A stretch of 64,000 bases of DNA from Nilaparvata lugens (taxonomy: Eukaryota > Arthropoda > Insecta > Hemiptera > Delphacidae). Made by a program: the position numbers and the translations under genes. The stretch's first letter is position 1; every line of letters starts with the position of its first letter. Where the stretch lies: NCBI RefSeq assembly GCF_014356525.2, contig NC_052511.1:12489675-12553674 (forward strand), in the 5' to 3' direction. The notes under the pieces were generated by a model. The model was not told where the DNA came from. It worked only from the letters and a program-made list of their open reading frames with translations, and did not search any database. Below are positions 47,723 to 58,589 of the stretch, one piece after another.

Positions 47723-48502
47723 TAGAGGATAATTACGGAAAATAGGAATAATGTTCATTTGTAAAGTAATGCAGAACAAAGAACGAAAAACAAATACAGT
47801 ATTTCTCTCTTGATTGTATATAAAATTTACTGTTTCCTGAGAAAAATATTCCCCCTTCTCTCGAAAAAGTTTTCACGTATGAATGGTTTTCGCTTACAAG
47901 ACTCTCAAGACTCAACTGTTGTCTCTTCTCTAGTGACGTGTTTCAAGTCACGTCTTCTACACAATCTGTTACAAATTCTAGAGTCAATTATTTGAGAATG
48001 TTTAGTTTTTTGAAAGAATTCCTTCTATCAGTTGACCAAGATAGGGTTGTAAATGTTGGGCGCAGATGTAAATAACTGGAGACTTTGTCGATGAACAATA
48101 AATAAACTATGCGTAAACACCATTTCTAGAGTCGATTTATAAACAAACATCTCAGTGTAAACTAGAGCAGAACTGTGAAGTGGTGATAAGTTACATATTG
48201 GTAACCGTTCTTAAGTTTGAAACGATGGGAGTTCTTTTTAGAACAGACATTTTCGAAGAAGTATTGAGATTGAGTGTACTTGATCCCTCAGCTTATTTAT
48301 GGTACACAAGATTGTGGGGTCTTTCTTCTTTTAAATCGACACTCACTCACATGTGTGTTGCATGTCCCATACATATTACAAAACATAAGAGAAAACTACA
48401 TGCTCATTCAATGACGAAAAGTGGAGCATTTTGTTCCAGAACTCAAATAATCCTCAAATCATGGGTTTCAAGAATTTAATCTCTTTATAATTATTCATAA
48501 AT
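47723..48502. other. No gene seen
   Basis: AT-rich DNA. The 99-codon ORF at 48180-48479 has no motif I recognise and no splice support. Confidence 0.45.
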
Positions 48503-48695
48503 AGTAAATAAATAAATGCCTTTATTGAATGTAATTGCATTACACTTATACAGAAGTCTGATCGTAGTTTCAAATATGTTGCCGCCAATCGTCATTATGT
48601 TATTCCCCTAAATCATCCTCGTTTAAGAATGAGGCTTATAGTTCAATGAGCAAGGAAGTTGTGTGAGTGTACCACACCAGATTTTTTGTGTATTG
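48503..48695 (-). mobile_element. Fragments of two dispersed repeats
   Basis: 48503-48535 reads AATAAATGCCTTTATTGAAT, the reverse of the retroposon tail at 8485-8822. 48650-48690 reads GCAAGGAAGTTGTGTGAGTG and CACACCAGATTTTT, the terminal block of the element at 10823-11780. The two may be nested remnants. Confidence 0.5.
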
Positions 48696-49664
48696 GAATA
48701 TGGGCTTAAGTACACACAACAATAAATTTTTCATTTCTCGAATTTGACTTATGATGCATTATTTTGGACCGCCTTGACGAACCGAGGAGAATGAAGTGTA
48801 GTACGATGATATCTGAGCATTGTGTCGAAAGTTATGAGTGTTTGAAATTTTGATCCTTGAGGTGTCCTTAAGCGCGCCTCTCCACTAGGAAATACTGAAA
48901 TTAAGTGCATCTAGCGGGTGATTCTCATAGAACTTGAACTCATATTATTGTGTGAAATATCAATGTAAGGACAATGTAGTTGGAGATGATGGTTGATGCT
49001 GAAAATTAGGTGATTTTCACAATACAAGGAGCATTGTTGTCAGGTGTACCTGGAAATCTATTCGAGATAGAGCCCTCTCCTGATATCAGATTGTAGAGCA
49101 CAAGATACGCCCAGAGGAATTTTAATTATACATCTAAATGTTAACAATCGAAAGATACTGTTGATCAAAAACTAAAATTCATCAAAATTGATTTTTCCTT
49201 CAAATTTCACTCATTTTTGAAAATCATAGCTCAGTACTCATTGGAGATAGAGAGTTCCGAATGATCTCATTTTATTCAGAACTTTATGATCTAATAAAAG
49301 GGCAAGAGCACATTTTTCTGTCCGATTACGAGATTTGGCAGAAATAGCTGAAAACTGGAAAATGAGCCGAAAATACGAGGTTTTTGGGGCCATTCTGTAT
49401 CTAACACAAGGAAATTTTGCATGAAGAAATTAGTTCTGGACTTCTCTTATGTACCCAAATAATGTATTAAAAATCAGAACTACAATATAAATTGCATGCA
49501 CCAATGTATATAGTGACTGGACTATCAATCCATTCCATGAATGCTACCCCACAACTGTATTCAATAATTATGAATGGATAGAGAAACAGAAATATTCAGT
49601 TGGGAGTTTAATTCACTCAATCACATTCCATTGTTGATGATAGTATTCTGCTCCTATTGGGATT
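48696..49664. other. Probable old repeat DNA, no gene
   Basis: The style (repeated TTTTCC, AAATTGG, CGAGATTTGG, GGGGCCATTCTG) recalls dispersed repeats, but I cannot define ends or a second copy in the window. Confidence 0.4.
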
Positions 49665-49741
49665 TTCACTTGAAACTGTCAGTATTCATTATAGATAACA
49701 TCAGTACTCCCCACTGCACCAAAGCTGACAGTTTGAATAGT
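49665..49741 (+). repeat. miRNA-like hairpin family, copy 6
   Basis: CACTTGAAACTGTCAGTATT pairs with AAAGCTGACAGTTTGAATAG. The loop starts CATTATAGATAACATCAGTA, matching the loop of copy 4 (AATAGATAGCATC). Same strand as the others. Confidence 0.75.
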
Positions 49742-49959
49742 GCTATTGTTTTCAGAATCTGTTGTTCTAGTGTCAAAGTGCATTTCGCTCTCAAAAGACT
49801 TGTAAATTGGCTTTTTCCAACGAGCTTACTAGTTGATCAGCAGAGCACCAGAGCACGCTACGTCACTTAACTCGCCCTTGCTTGTGCTCTGCCTCTGATA
49901 GCCAGTATCCGGCAGGGCAGAGAGCAGTTGGCTGTTGGCTTGTTAAATGACATGGCCCA

Positions 49960-50400
49960 ATTACTATTAGCACATCTTCCCCTTCCCCAATCCCCTTCAC
50001 TGTCTGACTCATCTTCTCATATATTGCTTTTTTATCTCTTCTTTTTTCCCCTCTCATCTGTTCTGCCGCGTACACAGCTCATCTTGTCTCTATCTCTCTC
50101 ACTTGCACTTTCTCTCGTAGTCTCTCTTTTTTGCTCTTATCACTATTAGTCTCATTTATCATTTGTTATTTCTATTATCTTCTCACTTTCTACATTCTCT
50201 TTATCCTCCGTATCACTCTCTAATTTTTCCTCCCATTCCTTCTTGAATTTGTGAGAATGATATAATTATTGTCCCCTTCTATCTACTCCTATGTCACTTT
50301 CTTATGTATCTTGTTTTTCACTCTATCACTAGCATTCATCCTATCTTACAGCATGGGGCTCTCTTTTGTTTACTGTCTCACTGTGATAGTATTTTTTCTT
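49960..50400. repeat. Pyrimidine-rich tract on the plus strand
   Basis: CT-rich sequence (for example CTTCCCCTTCCCCAATCCCC, then TCTCTATCTCTCTCACTTGC) begins about 220 bp after hairpin copy 6. ORFs here are composition-driven. Confidence 0.7.
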
Positions 50401-51155
50401 TGCAAAAAAACTCATTGAACCCAGTTGCGATTGCTTTGAATTTTTTCCAAGTATAAGCACTGACAAGAAAATATGAAATGTGGAATGATACAAGGTTTGT
50501 ATCTGTGGTATAAGCTAATAGCAAAGGTAGACCAACATTTCATATTTCAAACAGTATGAAACAACAGAAAAATGTATTATTAAATATAAATATATTTGCT
50601 ATTGGTATGAATATGATAGTACTTGTAATTTCAAGTTTTCATAGGTTGAGAGTGCAAAAATGTCTACTGATATTTTGTCCCTTAAAAGCATCTTTATTAG
50701 TATTTGTTCAATCCTCTCAGAGCTCTCCATAGTAATCTCATAAAAGATTCAAAAGTTCATATTTTTCATCTCAGAACATGGATACAAGAGTTTTTGATGT
50801 TATCAACCACATTTGGAAAAGTTTCAATCACTTTTGAAGAATGTCATAAGGGTCATGACATAAAATAGGCCTAGTCCTCAAATTTAAAAAAATCCAATTC
50901 ACATGAAAATTGACAATGTAATGAGTTGGTTATTTGATTTTATTTGTTGCTCCCACTTGAGGAACAGAAAATAGTCTACTTTTGACTACTCGAATGAATA
51001 TCTCAATGCAAAACAAAAATGCTCATCGAAAGATACTATCATCCTCTATTATTCTAGAATTCAATCCTTGTTGTCTCTGGTCTTGATATGATCCGGCTTA
51101 AATGAAGTTTTGGAAACGCAGTTACTGAAAAATTGGATCTCTGTTCTATGTTTAG
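50401..51155. other. No gene seen
   Basis: AT-rich DNA without recognisable structure. Confidence 0.5.
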
Positions 51156-51219
51156 ATCAACTTTAAAATGTCAGCATTGGTTGGATGAAAAGCATTAAGA
51201 AACGCTGAAAGTTTGAAAA
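51156..51219 (+). repeat. miRNA-like hairpin family, copy 7 (shortest)
   Basis: CAACTTTAAAATGTCAGCATT with 3' arm AACGCTGAAAGTTTGAAAAG. The loop GGTTGGATGAAAAGCATT is close to copy 1. The flank ATCTTACTATAGA is conserved. Confidence 0.7.
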
Positions 51220-51479
51220 GCATCTTACTATAGAGTGTAGAGAGTTTCGAAATGGGTAAGTTATATTATGTGAGTAGAGAGATAAGATAATAGTGATATT
51301 TCCCGACTGTGAATTTCCAGCAGTGCTAGAAGATTTGGCTGAGACCACAACCATTGAACAATACGACCTAACCTTATTCCGACGGTTACGCTGTTCTATC
51401 GTTCACAAACTTATCTGAGAAAATTCTCTACATTCTGTGGTCAACGTCATTGTAGCTCGGAGCTTCTCAGGGGTAGGAA

Positions 51480-51720
51480 AAGACGTCATTCAATTCACCC
51501 CCTATCCCACACCCCCTTCACACACCCCCGTTCCCACAACTCCACTTTCTCCTAGCGCTCTGGTTATTCACACTATTCTTGGGGGAAGCGAGTGGATACC
51601 CGTATCGATTGGAGGGTGTGACCTACCCTACTGATATCGCCATCTCTCTCCCTTCTCCTATATAAAGAATATCATCATCCCTCTCCTACAAAGCCCCTTC
51701 ATCGCGTTTTGTCTCTCTCC
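51480..51720 (+). promoter_or_regulatory. Candidate TATA-type promoter
   Basis: TATATAAAG at 51659-51667 follows a GC-richer, CT-rich region with a CRE-like GACGTCA (about 51482). The downstream sequence is CT-rich and leader-like. A spliced first coding exon candidate is at 52582. The minus ORF at 51817-52029 is not supported. Confidence 0.35.
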
Positions 51721-52581
51721 CACTTATTCCATTAGGCAACATCACTACAACTAGCACACACAGACTTGCGAATTCCTTTGTATCTTCTCTCTTCTTCCTC
51801 ATTTCTTTTTTTTTCTTTACGATCTGGATGAAACGTGACTGCTGTTTACAGCCGGAAAATCTGTCTCTGTTCGTCGCAACAAAGCTAGAGGAAACTGTTT
51901 TTGTTCTTTCTCTTTCCTCGAAATAATCTTGGGATTTATTTTCCTGCTGCCTCTTCGGTTTCCGATTGTTCTGGGGCTGATGTTGGGGAATTTTGTAGAG
52001 TAGGCCTTGTGAATCATCAACTTATTCAAAGCTGAAAAATATTAGCTCTCACTTTAGTCCTTGGAGATGTACAGACCTACATTTTGCAACAAGTTATCTT
52101 ATAATTTGACTTGTTAAATATATTTGATATTCTAAATTCTACTCTATTCTATACTGAATAAAAGAGAATGTAGTACTTCATGCTCTTAATGAGCTAGCTT
52201 CTTCATAAAATCAAGATTTCTGTAAAGACACCACTGTAGGCCTACTGAATTTGTATTTAAGTGCGAGTGTGAAATGAATTTAGATAATTGAACTGAATTT
52301 AGGTAAGTTTTCTTTTCGAGTTTTTTATAAGCGTTTTTAGTTGAATTCTGAATGTATCTCACTCGTGTTTGCAGACAAGAATTTTCTAAAGTAAACAGTA
52401 TTGTAATCAATTGCCTGTGATATTAACTGAATAATGGAATTTTTTGTGTTAGTGATTTCATTGAATAAAACTTTTTAATTTGAATTGGTATGTACTTGTA
52501 ATAATATAGTTTTGCTTCTCTTATAATTCAGATATGAGCCATTTCATGCAAGGATCTTATCTATATTTATTATTTTTGCAG

Positions 52582-52617
52582 GTATGTACCAGTTTTCACA
52601 ATGAACACAACTGTCAC
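52582..52617 (+). CDS. Candidate first coding exon (MNTTVT)
   Basis: A 36-nt block with acceptor TTATTTTTGCAG and consensus donor CAC/GTAAGT. It contains CACAATGAACACAACTGTCA, a good insect start context, giving MNTTV plus a split codon (phase 2). With the TATA-type promoter 0.9 kb upstream it could be the start of a plus-strand gene running out of the window. It does not fit the phase of the 19431 donor (early stop), so it would be a separate or alternative first exon. Confidence 0.35.
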
Positions 52618-52825
52618 GTAAGTTTTAGCTTGTTTTTGTATTTTTAATTTCATTGTTGAGTTTGGTCACGCTTCCTCGACTCTTCAAATATCAATGAATG
52701 TAACCAAATCGAACATTGTGCCACTATATAAAGGCCTGGAGGCTACTATATTAAGACCTATATTGGTACGTTATAGTAAAGTTGCGGATGTGACACGGAT
52801 GCGGATTTGTACGTGACACTAGAGA

Positions 52826-52905
52826 CATTCACTTTAGAGTGTCAGCATTGATCAGATGGGAAGCTTTGGGATACTATTGATAAGGAATGCTGACAATTTG
52901 AATTG
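52826..52905 (+). repeat. miRNA-like hairpin family, copy 8
   Basis: TTCACTTTAGAGTGTCAGCATT pairs with GAATGCTGACAATTTGAA. The loop GATCAGATGGGAAGCTTTG parallels copies 1 and 7. The flank ATCTTACCATAGAGAC is conserved. Confidence 0.75.
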
Positions 52906-53069
52906 AATCTTACCATAGAGACAGAACTAAAACTCAAGACTCAAACTTTAAGACTCAGTCAGCTTGATGCACGTCCCAAGGGCAATGACTGCCTTATTTC
53001 TGTCATCGAGAAGCTAATGCAAACTTCGGCTTACTGTTTTGGAGAGAAAGTCTTTATCTATTTATTTTT

Positions 53070-53545
<476 letters not shown>

Positions 53546-53673
53546 TTAGCACAAACAATACAACTATTATTATTTTTGTTTTTCTATATTATATTTATCT
53601 TAAAAAATATCAAGAAGTTTTAGTTGCAAGTTCAATTAGATAGTGGATACTATAATAGTACTTTATATCTCCA

Positions 53674-54025
53674 CTAGCCGTGGAGATATACGCTTCGCTC
53701 GCCATATTCGTCTAGCCAGGGCCGCCCCCTGGACCCCCGACTGGATCGTACAAGAATGAGATCAGCAGGCTCGCTTCGCTCGCCTGCTTTTTTCATTTGA
53801 CCATTTTTATCATATGTTAGGACGATCCAGTCGGAGGATCTTTGGCAGACCTTTAACCCTTAGAGTTAAAATATTGCCAAAAGATTTCTTAATGCGCCTC
53901 TAAAGGGCCAACTGAACATACCTACCAAATTTGAACGTTTTTGGTCAGGTAGATTTTTAGTTCTGCGAGTGAGTGAGTGAGTCAGTCAGTCAGTGAGTGG
54001 GTGCCATTTCGCTTTTATATATAGA
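53674..54025 (-). mobile_element. Non-autonomous Helitron-type element (352 bp), same family
   Basis: On the minus strand it begins TCTATATATAAAAGCGAAAT after an A (plus T at 54026) and ends GGCTAG before a T (plus A at 53673). It shares the CACTCACTG repeats, the TCGCAGAACTAAAAATCTAC block and the GCAGGCGAGCGAAGCGAGCC hairpin with the 46.9-kb copy, but lacks the 140-bp subrepeats. Confidence 0.88.
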
Positions 54026-56067
54026 TTATCTTCAACTTATAACTCAGAAGTTTTTTATTTCTCGAACTTATATCTCCTTGAAAGACAAGAGTCCAATAAT
54101 TGATATTTCTAGTGATGTATATGAAATGATAGATCTATTAGAAAATTGGTCGGTATTATTATTTTGATATCAGCATTTCTCGAAACTGATATCATCCTTC
54201 ATAACATAACCTACTCTATTTTCATTCTCACTATTTTCAACCTTCCTCAATCAATTTTCAATAATTGACATTCTGAGGCTTCTCTGATTTTAATATCATT
54301 TAGTAAACCAAAATTTTGTTGGAGATTCAATTTCTATCATGAATTACTAAGAGGAAGAATAACAAGATCAACTGTAGACGTAAACTAGCATCAAAACTAT
54401 TTCTACTCTGTGGTGGGCTAAAAATACTCATATCTGAACCATCAACAAACTCTACCACATTCTTGTCACTGCTAATGGCTGGAAAAATTACAAAACAGCT
54501 GTTTGTCTATCGTCTGTTTAGTGTGGAGTTGTAAAGGAATGAAAAGGAGCTGCCTCTTGGCAAAGCTTAATTTTCGCAAGGCTTACCGCGCATGCGCAGA
54601 ACGCACTTTCAGCCTCCACAAAGGGTGGGGATCTAATGTTACCCAGTTTCATCTGCTGAGTCCGTCAAGCCGTATCAACGTTCAGAAAAACGCGGAAACC
54701 TTTGGTTTCATTCCACACGGTTCGGGTTTCTTTTGCAACAAAAGAGTACTTTGAATAGGGAGTGATGTGAGGAAAATGTGAAAGTGTTGTTGGGGCCATC
54801 CTGTGAAGGAGTACTGTGTCATCTATGGTTCCTGTATGTGAAAAGTGTTGAATCAAATGATGAAATCCGTTTGTGTTTCAAAGTTTTATTTTTCGAATGA
54901 TCGTTAGCATCTTCAAATAGATAACTCACTTGGTTTTTGATTGTGGAAAGGATTCGAATATAATATTATTATTTTATTGTGATAGGTATTGTTTATAGAA
55001 CTAATCTTTCATTTAACCTCCAAGTGCATTGACATTTCCTTTCTCTATATTTATCGGTGTCTTGAATGTAGTAGGTAGTGCACTCTCTTGAATGTGAAAG
55101 GGTCATAATATTGGTTGAAATCAAGATTAATGGAATGCAGTTTTGCGAATTGATCGTAATGGTTTCATATACATTTTGTGATAAGTCTATTTGATTGCAT
55201 GTAAAGTTCATCGAATTAATTCATGCAAAGAAATTTAATAGTAACTTCGTACGTAGATTCTGAATTGCGGTTGAACGGTTTTCTACCATTGATTTATTAC
55301 GCATGTTACTTCTGAGCTACATTACTGCAGAAACTGAAACATTTCATGAACTAATACAGGGTATTCATAATACAAAGTATCCAAAATACAGAGTATTGAT
55401 AATACGCTTATATTGAAGTAATATTATATATAGAGTACTCAACACTCTTATCCATCTAGGCTCGAAACAGCTACAATATATGTCAACACTAGCACTGTAT
55501 AACAATTCTCAATTGGAGTATCAAATCCAAAATGAAACTTTATAGCTGTCATTTGATTGATATCACTCCTGGAATTTATAGTTCAATATATATTCTAGAA
55601 CAAGATTGAACGGCAGAGTTAGAAGACTGTGGTGATCTCCTCACTCTCTCGGTCTCCAGAGTTCAGCAGTTTGCCTAGTTTGTCCTTAAATAATTGATAG
55701 TTTCAGTAAGCCCCAACTAAGTTTGGATATCCATCGTGAAGAGTGGGTGTAGGCCTTAGCTTGGTCAGTAATGTGAGTAATAGACTGTCCCTTAAGTCTC
55801 CTCCTGTGACTCAGACTAAATAAACTAAACAACATTAATCTTGTTGCCAGCTATAAGTAAGACTTTAACTGACTAGTCGACTAGTCAGTCGTCCCCCCTT
55901 ATTTAATAGTATCATATTAAACTTGGAATGGAATGTAGTTCATCATGAAATTTGAATGAAGCTCATGCAGAATTTATAGTATACAACAGAATAAATTCGT
56001 AGAATATTACAGAATATACGTATTATAAAGGGTATTATACAATGCGTTTTAAATAAGATTTTGACCC
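54026..56067. other. No gene seen
   Basis: AT-rich DNA. A forward ORF at 54503-54754 (83 codons) lies in GC-richer sequence (ACCGCGCATGCGCAGAACGC) that might be an old promoter or exon remnant. Nothing I can name. Confidence 0.45.
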
Positions 56068-56210
56068 GGTTTCACAAAAGCCGGTTAAACTATAGCCGTG
56101 ATTAATTTCACGAGAACCAATCAGAGAAGGCCTTTTAAAAAAGACTGCTTCTCTGATTGGTTCTCGTGAAATTAATAACGGTTAAAATTTAACAGGCTTT
56201 TATGCAAACT
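56068..56210. mobile_element. MITE, fuller copy (family A, 143 bp)
   Basis: Termini GGTTTCACAAAAGCCGGTTA and TAACAGGCTTTTATGCAAAC are imperfect inverted repeats. The inner arms AATTTCACGAGAACCAATCA and TGATTGGTTCTCGTGAAATT are perfect. Same family as 297-428. Confidence 0.85.
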
Positions 56211-58003
56211 GCCTTCCATGTCATACCTTCGTAATGATTATAATTGTATGATTACAATCGAACAATTATCAGAAGATGTTGAGAATAATGATGAGGGTTA
56301 TTGATGATAGTTAGTTCTAAATGTTTCGTGAAGTAGTTATGAATGATGACTATGACTGATCAAATTTCAATTACAACTTTTTTCGAATCGTGTTTCGAAA
56401 GGAGTAAAACGTCTCCATAGCATAAGAAATACCCGAGAATTATTATCAGTAGTTCAGCAATTACATTAAAATAATGAGAGCAAAAAATGTGCAGTCTTTG
56501 ATTTTTGCTACGATCATTCAAGATACATTCAACCTTTCTTAAACTATACTACAAGGGTAGAAGTGATTATACAAAATTTATATTCCGTTTACTCTTTCTC
56601 ACATCTTAAACTTTTCTCTGGAGCTTGAGAATCGTTTAGTATCTTGGAGAACTCTGAATATTTTCGAATTCATGGAAGATTCGACATCAGAGAAGAAATT
56701 CATGGAAGATTCATCAGTTAATCAATATATCTTCTTGTTATAAAATTGTTTCAATTCATTTTTGAAGATCATTTGTTAGTACACAAATCAGTTAACTTGT
56801 TAGTTGTTGAGAGTGTATTGTAGAATACATTTACATTTTCTTGTCCACTAATTATCTTTTTAATCCCACGATATCGATTGTTGCTGAACACAGATTTTCA
56901 CTTCCTGTATCGTGAATACATTCAATTGAATGTAAATTCTCAATGAATGGGCGTACTACGGGTAGTGTCAGTCACTGTTCACGTCATTCTAGCTATTTAC
57001 AGCTTGAAAATCATGAGTGGACTGAATCTAGTCTCGAAAATCTATTTTTGCAAGAATGTGAGAAGAGATTAATGGTTCACAACAATTCAACTATTTTCAA
57101 ATTCGTCCTCTTCCCAATCTGGATAACAACTCTGTGGCCAGCACATTGGAAGATATTTATCTCCAAGATATCTTCATAAACTTAAATCAAATTTTCTTTT
57201 GATTTCACCAGATAAATGATTGAATAAGTCATCTTAATATTCTAGAAAGACAAGGAACTGACTTTGATGTAGATTATTAAATAGTATGATCAAATTCCAC
57301 TACTAGGACTCCAAGAGAAGTGACCAAACCAAAATGAATACCGTACTGATGAATTCATCACTTTAGTATTGGGTATCAACAGTTGAGTACTTATCAGTAG
57401 ACAAGATTTCAACTATTGGTTGAAGCTTTAGTAGATTTCAAAATCATGTTCAATTTTATGTTTAATTATTGTATATTTTCTATAGAATAATGTTTAATGT
57501 CTACATTGTTATTTCAATTACAAGCTGAAGAAAAGACGAGATGAGTTCATGATCTCATGTCAGTTAAGAATTGTGATGATTGAAAAAGAGGAAGTTATTT
57601 TGCGGGAAATCTATTCCAACAGAATGAGAAAAAAAAACAAAATTCCAGTTAATATATTATGCTATAACAGTATCAAAGAATAGATCTCATCACGTGAGAT
57701 GTATTTAGACAAATTGTTTCATTATTCAAACGATAAAATTTGTCAAAATAACCCTCATTTTTTCTCCTTTGAAGTATCAGATTCAGTAACTCCAACAATT
57801 TAATAACAGAATTTGTAAACTTGCGAATGATAAACAGTCATAAATTTTCATACTTTTTTGTTGATTCATTTATTCTCATGGGAAGTAGATAGAATTCCAT
57901 TTTAATTCTTCTATCATTAAAATGTGATTCATTACCTCGTATCTTTCAGTCTCAGCTACTATAAAATTGAAATTGAATTATGATTGCTCCATAAAAATCG
58001 TCG
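56211..58003. other. No gene seen
   Basis: AT-rich DNA with short unsupported ORFs (56943-57179). Confidence 0.5.
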
Positions 58004-58589
58004 TTACCAACGAAGAATAGGATTTCCTGTGAATGAATTGATTTCACCTGGTAATGTTCTATGAGCCGTCACAATTTGTCTTTCTACAACGATTCTTTCC
58101 TCTGTATTTGCATCATAGAACGTCAACTCCCATGTAAATTTTCTGTAATCTTCTCTACAATCATTTTTGAATCCTTTCTGTGCGTTTGTCGACCAAAGCA
58201 ATGTGTGGGAGTTGACAATACTTCCAGTGTTATTTCAACACCCACTCACTTTCGGGTGACAACACCCCTCGCCCGCAAATGACCGGAAGACTCCGACAAA
58301 TTATACTCTCAAAATGTGATTTCAGCTGCAGGATTTCTTTGAATGTGTTGTTTGAGTCGGTAGAAACGGTACAATCTCTTGTTTGAAGTTTGGTTCTGTT
58401 GTTGAGAGATCGAAATCTTATTGTAGTTGACTGGATAGACCTACGCAATCGTGGCTTGAAGTCGTAGATGATTGACTTTTGATAATCTCTACTGTATTTT
58501 AGGATTATACGAGACGAGGAAGAGAAATCTCCAAGAAAAAGCTGATTTGTGTGAAACCTTTTCTCCTCTGTCATTCCAGTGTTAACCAT
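58004..58589 (-). pseudogene. Possible broken minus-strand gene (two frames)
   Basis: A 119-codon ORF (58589-58230; contains FLGDFSSSSRIILKYSRDYQ and LQLKSHFESIICRSLPVICG) is followed within 30 bp, one base out of frame, by a 65-codon ORF (58201-58004; REDYRKFTWELTFYDANTEE, RIVVERQIVTAHRTLPGEIN). Both have ordinary mixed composition, unlike random ORFs here, and a single frameshift near 58220-58260 would join them into about 195 codons. No known domain is seen. Alternatives are a decayed element ORF or two exons with a minute intron. Confidence 0.3.
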
